Made by a program: the position numbers and the translations under genes
Shown here: piece by piece, positions 36,768-44,820 of the stretch
Layout of the letters: every line of letters starts with the position of its first letter
How positions within the stretch are numbered: position 1 is the first letter of the stretch
NCBI GenBank assembly: GCA_947627815.1
Contig: CANQXN010000002.1
Location: 1 to 64,000 of the forward strand
Reading direction: 5' to 3'
Length of the DNA: 64,000 bases
Origin: an uncultured Clostridia bacterium
GTDB taxonomy: Bacteria; Bacillota; Clostridia; Oscillospirales; CAG-272
The notes under the pieces: model-generated
The model's input: the letters and a program-made list of their open reading frames with translations, nothing else
Databases searched by the model: none
What the model was told of the DNA's origin: nothing

Positions 36768-39419
36768 ATGAACTCCCAAACAAGATGTCTTGTAGACAGT
36801 GTTGAAGCGCTCAATGCGGCGCTTGTCCGTGTGAGAAATGCACAGAAACAATTTGCAACATATACCCAAGAACAGGTAGACGCTATTTTCAAAGCCGCCG
36901 CTATTGCCGCCAATCAGGCGAGAATTTCTCTGGCAAAATTGGCGGTGGAAGAAACGGGCATGGGTGTTGTTGAGGATAAAGTGATTAAAAACAACTATGC
37001 CGCCGAGCATATTTATAACGCTTATAAAAACACCAAAACCTGCGGTGTGATTGAGGAAGATCCCTCTTACGGCATCAAGCGGATTGCCGAACCGATCGGC
37101 GTGATCGCGGCGGTGATTCCGACAACCAATCCCACATCGACCGCTATTTTCAAATGTCTTTTGGCATTGAAAACACGCAACGCGATCATTATCAGCCCGC
37201 ATCCGAGGGCAAAAAAATCCACCACGGCCGCGGCGGCTTTGATCCTTGCGGCGGCGGTCCGCGCCGGCGCGCCGGCGTCGATTATTGATTGGATTGATGT
37301 TCCGTCATTGGAAATGACCAATCTTTTGATGAAAGAGTCCGATATTATTCTTGCGACCGGCGGCCCCGGTATGGTCAAAGCGGCCTATTCTTCCGGCAAA
37401 CCCGCCGTCGGCGTCGGCGCAGGAAATACGCCCGCCATTATTGATGATTCCGCCGATCTTCTGCTGGCGGTCAATTCCATTATTCATTCCAAAACCTTTG
37501 ATAACGGTATGATTTGCGCCTCGGAACAGTCGGTGATCGTACTTGACTCTGTGTATGAAGCGGTAAAAGCGGAGTTCGCCCGGCGAGGCTGTTATTTCCT
37601 TTCTCCCGAAGAAGCTGACAAAATACGCAAGACCATTTTGATCAATGGCGCGCTGAACGCCAAAATCGTTGGGCAAAAGGCGACATTCATTGCCGCTTTA
37701 GCGGGCGTCACGGTGCCGGAAGGAACCAAGATCCTTATCGGGGAAGTGGAGGATGTTTCTCTTTCTGAAGAATTTGCTCATGAAAAGCTTTCCCCTGTAC
37801 TTGCCATGTATCGAGCCGGAACAATCGAAGAGGCTTTTGACAAAGCGGAACGCTTGATTGCCGATGGCGGTTACGGACACACCTCCTCGATCTATCTTGA
37901 TGCTGTGCGGGAAAAAGATAAGTTAGATGCCTTTTCAAGAAGGATGAAAACCTGCCGGATTCTTGTCAATACGCCTTCTTCTCAGGGCGGGATCGGCGAT
38001 CTTTATAACTTCCGCCTGCCGCCTTCTTTGACCCTGGGCTGCGGCTCTTGGGGCGGCAACAGCGTGTCGGAAAATGTGGGTGTCAAGCATTTGCTGAATA
38101 TCAAAACCGTGGCTGAAAGGAGAGAAAATATGCTTTGGTTTCGGACGCCGGAAAAGGTTTATATCAAAAAAGGTTGCCTGCCGGTCGCTTTGGACGAACT
38201 GAAAACTGTCATGGGCAAAAAGCGCGCCTTTATTGTTACCGACAGTTTTTTGTATCACAACGGCTACGCACAGCCTGTTATTTCCAAGCTTTCCGATATG
38301 GGATTGGAGCATACGGTGTTCTTTGATGTGGCGCCGGATCCTACGCTTGCTTGTGCAAAAGCCGGCGCGGCGCAGATGACAGCCTTTGCGCCGGATTGCA
38401 TCATCGCTTTGGGCGGCGGTTCAGCCATGGATGCCGCAAAAATCATGTGGGTGTTGTATGAACATCCCGATGCGGATTTCATGGACATGGCTATGCGTTT
38501 TATTGATATTCGCAAACGGGTATATACTTTCCCGAAGATGGGAGAAAAGGCATATTTTATCGCCATTCCTACCTCGTCCGGCACCGGTTCCGAGGTGACG
38601 CCTTTTGCCGTGATTACCGATGAGACCACAGGGATCAAGTATCCGCTGGCGGATTATGCGCTTCTCCCCAATATGGCGATTATCGATACGGATTTCCACA
38701 TGTCAGCCCCTAAAGGCTTGACAGCCGCTTCCGGCATCGATGCCGTGACGCACGCGCTGGAGGCGTATGCTTCCATTATGGCGACCGATTATACCGACGG
38801 TCTGGCTCTCCGCTCTTTGAAAATGATTTTTGAATATCTCCCGCGCGCCTATGATAACGGGACAACAGATGTGGTGGCACGCGAAAAAATGGCCAATGCC
38901 GCCACCATGGCCGGTATGGCGTTTGCCAATGCCTTTTTGGGCGTTTGCCATTCGATGGCGCATAAATTGGGCGCTTTCTATCACCTGGCGCACGGTATCG
39001 CCAATGCGTTGATGATTGAAGAGGTTCTGCGATTCAATGCTTCAGAGGCGCCGCAAAAAATGGGTACTTTTTCTCAATATGATCATCCGCACACATTGGC
39101 GCGCTATGCGGAAGTGGCTGATTATCTTGGCTTTGGCGGGAAAGATGATCGGGAAAAACTGGAGAATCTCATTGCCGGCATCAATGCCTTAAAAGCCCGC
39201 GTTGGGATTAAGGAGAGTATCCAAGCCTACGGTGTGGATGAAAAAGATTTCCTTGCCCGTCTTGATGAAATGTCCGAGCAGGCGTTTGATGACCAATGTA
39301 CAGGTGCCAATCCCAGATATCCGTTGATCAGCGAGATCAAACAGATGTATTTGAACGCCTATTACGGAAAAGAACATTTTACCGATCCTCCGATGCCGCA
39401 GGGCATTCAGACGGTCTAA
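36768..39419 (+). CDS. adhE: Bifunctional acetaldehyde-CoA/alcohol dehydrogenase
   Basis: 883 residues. Reduces acetyl-CoA to acetaldehyde and then ethanol, oxidising two NADH; it forms spirosomes in other bacteria. The N-terminal aldehyde dehydrogenase half (1-440) has the catalytic Cys250 in GMICASEQ and the NAD-binding GAGNTP. The C-terminal iron-dependent alcohol dehydrogenase half (455-870) has GGGSAMDAAK, PTSSGTGSE and the metal-binding His region CHSMAHKLGAFYHLAHG. Strong GAGGAGG site before ATG 36768. No clear Rex operator was found upstream. Followed after 20 bases by an APH-fold kinase gene. Indicates a fermentative anaerobe. Confidence 0.97.
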   Translation: MNSQTRCLVDSVEALNAALVRVRNAQKQFATYTQEQVDAIFKAAAIAANQARISLAKLAVEETGMGVVEDKVIKNNYAAEHIYNAYKNTKTCGVIEEDPSYGIKRIAEPIGVIAAVIPTTNPTSTAIFKCLLALKTRNAIIISPHPRAKKSTTAAAALILAAAVRAGAPASIIDWIDVPSLEMTNLLMKESDIILATGGPGMVKAAYSSGKPAVGVGAGNTPAIIDDSADLLLAVNSIIHSKTFDNGMICASEQSVIVLDSVYEAVKAEFARRGCYFLSPEEADKIRKTILINGALNAKIVGQKATFIAALAGVTVPEGTKILIGEVEDVSLSEEFAHEKLSPVLAMYRAGTIEEAFDKAERLIADGGYGHTSSIYLDAVREKDKLDAFSRRMKTCRILVNTPSSQGGIGDLYNFRLPPSLTLGCGSWGGNSVSENVGVKHLLNIKTVAERRENMLWFRTPEKVYIKKGCLPVALDELKTVMGKKRAFIVTDSFLYHNGYAQPVISKLSDMGLEHTVFFDVAPDPTLACAKAGAAQMTAFAPDCIIALGGGSAMDAAKIMWVLYEHPDADFMDMAMRFIDIRKRVYTFPKMGEKAYFIAIPTSSGTGSEVTPFAVITDETTGIKYPLADYALLPNMAIIDTDFHMSAPKGLTAASGIDAVTHALEAYASIMATDYTDGLALRSLKMIFEYLPRAYDNGTTDVVAREKMANAATMAGMAFANAFLGVCHSMAHKLGAFYHLAHGIANALMIEEVLRFNASEAPQKMGTFSQYDHPHTLARYAEVADYLGFGGKDDREKLENLIAGINALKARVGIKESIQAYGVDEKDFLARLDEMSEQAFDDQCTGANPRYPLISEIKQMYLNAYYGKEHFTDPPMPQGIQTV

Positions 39420-39439
39420 ACTGAAAAGGGGGCAATGTT

Positions 39440-40189
39440 ATGAAACTGGATACAGTGATTGCGGTGCGGAAAAATAAAATGGTTTACCGGGACGGGGACT
39501 GCTGTCTGAAGGTGTTTGGAGAAGGCTACTCTAAGGCCGATATTCTCAACGAAGCGCTGAATCAGGCACGCGTGGAGGAAACGGGCCTGGCCATTCCGAA
39601 GATCCGCGAAGTGACGGTGATTAACGGCCAATGGGCAATTGTCTTTGACTATATCGAAGGGAAGACCCTGGCGCAATTGATGTTGGAATCACCCGAGAAA
39701 CAGGAAGCATATCTCGATTGGTTTGTAAAAATTCAGTTGGAGATCCAGAAAAAGACCTGTCCGCTGCTGACCAAACTAAAGGATAAAATGAAGAGAAAAA
39801 TCAGCCTTACCGCATTTGACGCTACGACGCGATATGATCTGCATACCCGGTTGGATGCTATGCCGCGTCAGGCACAACTCTGCCACGGCGATTTTAATCC
39901 CTCCAATATTATCATATCATGTGATAATACGCCCTATATTATCGACTGGTCACATGCGACGCAAGGCAACGGCGCCGCCGATGCGGCAAGAACCTATCTC
40001 CTTTTCTGGCTGGCCGGCGAGGCCGAGATTGCCGAGAAGTATCTTGCTTTGTTCTGTCGGGAAAGTCTTGAGGAAAAAACGAGCGTTCAGCGTTGGCTGC
40101 CCATTGTGGCCGCTTCGCAATCGGTCAAGGAAAATGCCGAAGAAAAGGAGCTTTTAACTCGCTGGGTCAATGTGGTTGACTACCAGTAA
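39440..40189 (+). CDS. APH-fold phosphotransferase family protein, linked to adhE
   Basis: 249 residues. The aminoglycoside/choline kinase fold is shown by LCHGDFNPSNII (catalytic Asp and the Asn that binds metal) and YIIDWSHATQGN (the DFG-equivalent Asp). The N-lobe Lys is in CLKVFGEGYSK. It begins 20 bases after adhE with an AAGGGGG ribosome site, so the two are likely in one transcript. Relatives phosphorylate small alcohols, amines, sugars or antibiotics; nothing in the sequence shows which. Resistance is unlikely given its housekeeping setting and moderate size. Confidence 0.8.
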   Translation: MKLDTVIAVRKNKMVYRDGDCCLKVFGEGYSKADILNEALNQARVEETGLAIPKIREVTVINGQWAIVFDYIEGKTLAQLMLESPEKQEAYLDWFVKIQLEIQKKTCPLLTKLKDKMKRKISLTAFDATTRYDLHTRLDAMPRQAQLCHGDFNPSNIIISCDNTPYIIDWSHATQGNGAADAARTYLLFWLAGEAEIAEKYLALFCRESLEEKTSVQRWLPIVAASQSVKENAEEKELLTRWVNVVDYQ

Positions 40190-40343
40190 AAATAAAAGGA
40201 AAAGTGTGTTTACTTGTATTGCGTTGTTATTATGGCGGCAACATAACTCGGAGTATTTTAGGCTCTACCGGATCGGGATATATACGGATTCATCGCCCGC
40301 TCTGTACGCTATGTTGTAAAACAATATACATTAAACCTTTTGG

Positions 40344-40371
40344 GCGCCGCTTTCGCGGCGCTTTTTCTTTT
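40344..40371 (+). terminator. Terminator of the adhE unit
   Basis: GCGCCGC, loop TTTC, GCGGCGC, then TTTTTCTTTT. Confidence 0.92.
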
Positions 40372-40416
40372 GCGTTTTTCTTGTGACCGAAGAAAATGCT
40401 GGTATGGGTTCTGCTC

Positions 40417-40445
40417 TTGACTTTTGAAAGAAAATGTTGTAGAAT
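40417..40445 (+). promoter_or_regulatory. Promoter of the LRR lipoprotein
   Basis: TTGACT (40417-40422), 17-base spacer, TAGAAT (40440-40445). Confidence 0.7.
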
Positions 40446-40649
40446 GGAGAAAAATAAAAAATGTCGGTTGGGGCGTTCGGAGCGCTCCTTGATACACGCT
40501 TTGTTTCCGGCAAGTTTCTTTTGTGTGATTTTGTCAATCGCTATGATCGCCACTCCATTACATGTCCTGGTTGAAATGGCTTGCTTGCACTGCAATATAC
40601 TTGCGATCCCGCTGCGAAAGACGAATACCCAAGAAAGGATGATTGACCC

Positions 40650-43600
40650 ATGATATTCAAAAACAAATCAGGCGCAAAAACGACATGGTTCATCGGTATA
40701 TGTTGCTTGCTTTTGCTCTTTGTATTGGCTTTCTGTCTTACAGGTTGTGGCGATACCGAAACGGAGATTTCCTCCAGCGAACCGGATCCGGGCATTACGC
40801 CGCCCAAAGGCGAGTTTTCTATTACTGCATCCGAAGGCATGGATCTGGAAGTTTCTAACGATAAGCGCAGCTATACCCTATATGTTCCCGAGGGTACAGA
40901 GCAACTGAATTTATTGGAACTTGTGACGGCGGAGGATGTTTGGGATATTGTTTCGGATGGCGAAGCCGCGCCGCGACCCAAAGAGTCTCTTGCGATTAAC
41001 GCAACACTTGCGGCGGGCGCAGGACACGGATTTACCATTTATTACGGCGAAAGCAGGGCCTATACCATACGGCTTTATGTCCGTTTTATTTCTTATGTCA
41101 CTGTGACTTTCGAAGACCTCAATGGATCTAATGTTACTTTACGGAAGGGAACGACCGTTCAGATTCCGGCGGATGAACCCAAAAAGGAAGGGTATACCTT
41201 TTCCGGTTGGGATTTTGACTTTTCCACAAAAATCAATAAGGATACTTTGATCCTGGCAAAATGGACGCCGAATACCTATACCATTACCTATAACACAAAT
41301 GGCGGACAAATGGCTTCTTTGACCCAAACGGTCACATACGATGAGGCTTTTGAACTGCCGACGCCTACCAAAGACGGCTTTAGATTCTTGGGCTGGAAGA
41401 ACGGCGAAGATTTCTTTACCGCCTCGGTTTGGACATTTACACGGAATATCGAGCTGACAGCGGCATGGGATGCGCACGCTTATCTGCTGACTTTTGATGC
41501 GGCCGGCGGAACGGTGCAGCCGCCCGTCCTTGGCGTTTCTTATGGAGAAACATATGAACTGCCCACACCGGTGCGTCCGGGATACATTTTTGAGGGCTGG
41601 TATGCCGACGGTGTCAAGGTGACAGGCGGCAAATATATGTACCTGAAAGATATGGTATATCAGGCACATTGGTCAGAAGGAACCTTTACGGTGGTTTATG
41701 TGACCAACGGCGGCGAGCCGATGGAAAGCGAACAGCTGCCGTTTTCCCAGATCGGCAAGGCGATACCGGTCCGTGAAGGATATACTTTCGGCGGCTGGTT
41801 TTATGATATCGGGTTCACACAAATCACCCCGCGTCCTCAAGATGGTACAGTTATAGCATATGCCTGCTGGAAAGAGGAAACATCGACTCGTTATTTCGAG
41901 TTTGAGATGCAAGAAGAGGGAGTCGTTATCACTCGATATATCAACAATACGGAATTGTGTGTGATTCCCGCCATGATCGGCGGCAAGCCGGTGATTGCTA
42001 TCGGAGACGGCGCGTTTTCTGGTTGTGACCGCTTGTTCTATCTTTCTTTTCCGTCTACGGTAAAAGCGCTGGGAAACGATGCGTTTGCCGGATGTACGGC
42101 ACTTCGGCGCATCAACAGTTCAACCGATGCGCTCAATCTCGGTGAAATCACCTCGTTAGGTACCGGCGTTTTCCGCAATTGCCGTTTTGCGGCATTTACG
42201 ATGCCGGAGACTCTGACGGAAATTCCCGATGAAATGTTTGATGGCTGCACACTTCTTGCAACCTTCAATTTCGGCAATGTGACGACGATTGGCCAATATG
42301 CTTTCCGAGGGTGTGCCGCTTTGCGGGAAGTTGTGCTGCCGTCATCCGCACGGACGATTGGCGAAGGCGCTTTCCAGAATTGCAGTGCGTTGCAGACTTT
42401 GACGCTGCCTGCGGGCATCGTCGACATTCCCGCCTTTATGGCAGACGGCTGCCGAGAGCTTGTTACATTGACGAACTTTTCCGATCAAGTCGGTCTTTTG
42501 ACGATCGGCGAGGCGGCATTCCGTGGCTGCGCTAAGCTGTCTTCGCTTGTTTTTCCCTCCACGGTAAGAGAACTGGGTGCTTCCGCTTTTGAAAACTGTC
42601 TGAATCTTACCGAAGTCCAGCTTCCCGCTGGTGTGAGCGTGATTTCGGATTCGCTTTTTGCGGAATGTCGAAAACTGAAAAGCGTTACTTTGAGCGGTAC
42701 AGTTACGGCCATTGGCAACGGTGCATTTCTGAATTGTCAGGAGCTATTGTCTTTCCCCTTTAACGAAGGGCTTCGGCAAATTGGCGAAACTGCGTTTTCT
42801 GGCTGCCGCAATCTGACGGTCGTCCTTTTGCCCGCCACATTGGAAACATTAGGGCAGGGTGCTTTTAAAGGTTGCCTGCGGCTTTCTGATGTGACCATTC
42901 CCGTATTGATCCACGAACTTCCCGAGTCACTTTTTGAAAACTGTGTGGAGCTTTCTCATCTCACTGCTAACGGCGAGATTCTTTCAATCGGAGCCAAGGC
43001 GTTCAGCGGCGCGCATCTGTCAAGCATTGATTTCTTGGAACAGATTGAATTTATTGGCGAGGAAGCCTTTTCTGATTGCCTTTTTGTGGAGGAAGTGACC
43101 ATCGGCGGGACATTGGTCCATCTCGCCGATCGCGCTTTTGCCGGCTGTCTTTCTTTGTCCAATGTGATCTTCCGGGGTACAGCCGAACGATGGAAGAGTG
43201 CCGCCATGGCGGACGCTTTTGCCGACTGTAGCAGTTTTTCCGGCATTCCCACAATTTTGGGAACGGAGCCTGATGATCTCCTTTCCGCTTTGGCGATGAA
43301 CGGCGCTACCGGCTGTTATTGGGCAATGGAAACCGGTCATCCTATAAACGATGGCGGTCCTGTTGCCGTGATCCGTTTTGTTCGTGGCAGTTTGTTTTAC
43401 AACAATCTTTTTATGCCGGATCCCGATCATCCGGACGAGATGATTGTCAACAAAAACTATGTCTGGCACTTCCTTGAGGGCGGGGAGACTTTCATTGTGA
43501 CCAACATTCAGACGATACATACCGCAAATGGCGGGTATGTGATTCTGGATATCAGCGGCGCCGGCTTTATCTTGACGGCAGGTACGGCCAAATATCCGGC

Positions 43601-44135
43601 ACAGCTTGAGATTTATGATGCCTCCGGCAACAACAAATTGTACACAGCAGATCTTGGCGAGCTGACTTACAAAAGCAATACCGTCTGGTCTTTGAAAGAA
43701 GATCCCAATCGCACCGATACACAACGCTTTAAGGATTTTACTGTGGAAAGCGTTCCGGCGGGTGCGTTTAGCTGGAATAACGCATCGGACGACAATTTGA
43801 ACACCTATCTTCTTCTTTCCAATGAGGCAGATTTTATCTTCGTGACAGAGCATCCGACCAAACTCACCTCATATTCCATTCTTATCGGCGCCTCCGGCGT
43901 GTGTTATCCCGACGCGCTTCCCGCTTCATGGACGCTTTACGGCGGCAAAGTGAGCGATGACGGCACGGTGGAATATGTCGCCATCTCCGAAGTGACAGAA
44001 GCTGGGATCACCTCCGATGCCGGTGTGGAGTATAATTTCAAAATTGCCGACGGCGAAGCCTACACGCATTTTAAATTGGTGTTTCAGAATACCGATGCCG
44101 TGATGTTTGCCGAACTTCATTTCTATATCGGCTGA
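40650..44135 (+). CDS. Surface lipoprotein: InlB-type repeats, BspA-type LRRs and discoidin-like domain
   Basis: 1161 residues. A lipoprotein signal peptide is clear: basic start, hydrophobic core, lipobox LTGC. Then a spacer; four Listeria-Bacteroides (InlB B-type) repeats at about 150-410 (each ending in GYTFSGW- or GYIFEGW-like motifs); about seventeen LRR_5 units at about 427-867 (pattern IGEGAFQNCSALQTLTLP); and a C-terminal part whose last 150 residues look like a coagulation factor 5/8 (discoidin) carbohydrate-binding domain (SWNNASDDN, SWTLYGGK, FKLVFQN). Likely exposed on the cell surface and involved in binding glycans, host or other cells; this is inferred from domain types. ATG 40650 follows AAAGGATG. 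LspA in this window would mature it. Confidence 0.9.
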   Translation: MIFKNKSGAKTTWFIGICCLLLLFVLAFCLTGCGDTETEISSSEPDPGITPPKGEFSITASEGMDLEVSNDKRSYTLYVPEGTEQLNLLELVTAEDVWDIVSDGEAAPRPKESLAINATLAAGAGHGFTIYYGESRAYTIRLYVRFISYVTVTFEDLNGSNVTLRKGTTVQIPADEPKKEGYTFSGWDFDFSTKINKDTLILAKWTPNTYTITYNTNGGQMASLTQTVTYDEAFELPTPTKDGFRFLGWKNGEDFFTASVWTFTRNIELTAAWDAHAYLLTFDAAGGTVQPPVLGVSYGETYELPTPVRPGYIFEGWYADGVKVTGGKYMYLKDMVYQAHWSEGTFTVVYVTNGGEPMESEQLPFSQIGKAIPVREGYTFGGWFYDIGFTQITPRPQDGTVIAYACWKEETSTRYFEFEMQEEGVVITRYINNTELCVIPAMIGGKPVIAIGDGAFSGCDRLFYLSFPSTVKALGNDAFAGCTALRRINSSTDALNLGEITSLGTGVFRNCRFAAFTMPETLTEIPDEMFDGCTLLATFNFGNVTTIGQYAFRGCAALREVVLPSSARTIGEGAFQNCSALQTLTLPAGIVDIPAFMADGCRELVTLTNFSDQVGLLTIGEAAFRGCAKLSSLVFPSTVRELGASAFENCLNLTEVQLPAGVSVISDSLFAECRKLKSVTLSGTVTAIGNGAFLNCQELLSFPFNEGLRQIGETAFSGCRNLTVVLLPATLETLGQGAFKGCLRLSDVTIPVLIHELPESLFENCVELSHLTANGEILSIGAKAFSGAHLSSIDFLEQIEFIGEEAFSDCLFVEEVTIGGTLVHLADRAFAGCLSLSNVIFRGTAERWKSAAMADAFADCSSFSGIPTILGTEPDDLLSALAMNGATGCYWAMETGHPINDGGPVAVIRFVRGSLFYNNLFMPDPDHPDEMIVNKNYVWHFLEGGETFIVTNIQTIHTANGGYVILDISGAGFILTAGTAKYPAQLEIYDASGNNKLYTADLGELTYKSNTVWSLKEDPNRTDTQRFKDFTVESVPAGAFSWNNASDDNLNTYLLLSNEADFIFVTEHPTKLTSYSILIGASGVCYPDALPASWTLYGGKVSDDGTVEYVAISEVTEAGITSDAGVEYNFKIADGEAYTHFKLVFQNTDAVMFAELHFYIG

Positions 44136-44169
44136 TTATCAAAATATTTTGTTATCGCTGGCAAGAAAA

Positions 44170-44203
44170 ACCCCGACGCCAATTGTTGGATTGGCGTCGG
44201 GGT
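44170..44203. terminator. Bidirectional terminator, LRR lipoprotein / trxA
   Basis: Perfect 14-bp stem ACCCCGACGCCAAT, loop TGTTGG, ATTGGCGTCGGGGT. T-rich flank is stronger on the minus strand (trxA side). Confidence 0.92.
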
Positions 44204-44223
44204 CTTTCGCTGTTATCGGTTAT

Positions 44224-44532
44224 TTATTCAAAAAGTTTCAGGACGGATGCTTTGGGCTGAAAACCGCGACTCTCATTGACAATTTTTCCGTCTTTCACAG
44301 CAAAGAGCGCCGGGATGGCGTCTACGCCGAATTCGCCGGCCAGCTGGCGCTGATCATCTACATCCACTTTGCAAACCTTTACCGTTCCTTCTTCGGCAAT
44401 TTCTTCCAAAACGGGAGCCAACATCTGGCAAGGACCGCACCAAGTGGCAGAAAAATCCAAAAGGACCGGCTTATCGGCGTGCATGACTTCTTCTTCAAAA
44501 TTCTCTTTTGTAACCAGAAAAACTTTTGACAT
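44224..44532 (-). CDS. trxA: Thioredoxin
   Basis: 102 residues, standard length. Reduces protein disulphides in the cytoplasm through the redox pair Cys32-Cys35 in WCGPC; the cis-proline loop AIPALF is also present. ATG 44532 follows GGAGGATGAG. It has its own consensus-like promoter and terminator and is divergent from the ABC transporter pair. No thioredoxin reductase gene lies nearby. Confidence 0.96.
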   Translation of the reverse strand: MSKVFLVTKENFEEEVMHADKPVLLDFSATWCGPCQMLAPVLEEIAEEGTVKVCKVDVDDQRQLAGEFGVDAIPALFAVKDGKIVNESRGFQPKASVLKLFE

Positions 44533-44587
44533 CTCATCCTCCGTTTTTTCTTAGTTTACGGCATAAGGCCGTTTTTTATCCGCCCAC

Positions 44588-44616
44588 AGTATATCACGAA
44601 ACGGTCGGAATGTCAA
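44588..44616 (-). promoter_or_regulatory. Promoter of trxA
   Basis: Minus strand TTGACA (44611-44616), 17-base spacer, TATACT (44588-44593). Confidence 0.85.
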
Positions 44617-44684
44617 TATTCCTTCGATAGAAGCGATTTTCTTGTTTTTGTAATCTTATGAGGCATTTCTGACTTTGTTAACAG

Positions 44685-44712
44685 TTTGGACACATCTTGG
44701 CCATAATATAAT
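44685..44712 (+). promoter_or_regulatory. Possible promoter of the ABC pair
   Basis: TTTGGA (44685-44690), 16-base spacer, TATAAT (44707-44712). The -10 is good, the -35 poor, so an activator may be needed. Confidence 0.45.
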
Positions 44713-44820
44713 CTTTACAAAATGACGGTTCTTTGTTATACTAAGCACAGGGTGAAGCTTGAACTTGCCGATCGTCGGCTTGTCTTTCATCAAAAGCAAA
44801 GAAAGGAATCGTTGTGTCAA

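Larger units (their letters stand above)
40190..40649. other. Intergenic region with terminator and promoter, no gene seen
   Basis: 460 bases. It holds a strong terminator (40344-40371) and the promoter at 40417, leaving a leader of about 200 bases. Two short open frames (40204-40386, 40396-40653) run across these signals and are not supported. Confidence 0.6.

Noticed and set aside
40204..40386. 60-residue open frame behind AAAGGAAAAG
   Set aside because: It runs through the adhE terminator hairpin, has no recognisable features and no downstream partner.
40396..40653. 85-residue open frame upstream of the LRR lipoprotein
   Set aside because: It overlaps the promoter and start site of the lipoprotein gene and lacks a ribosome site.
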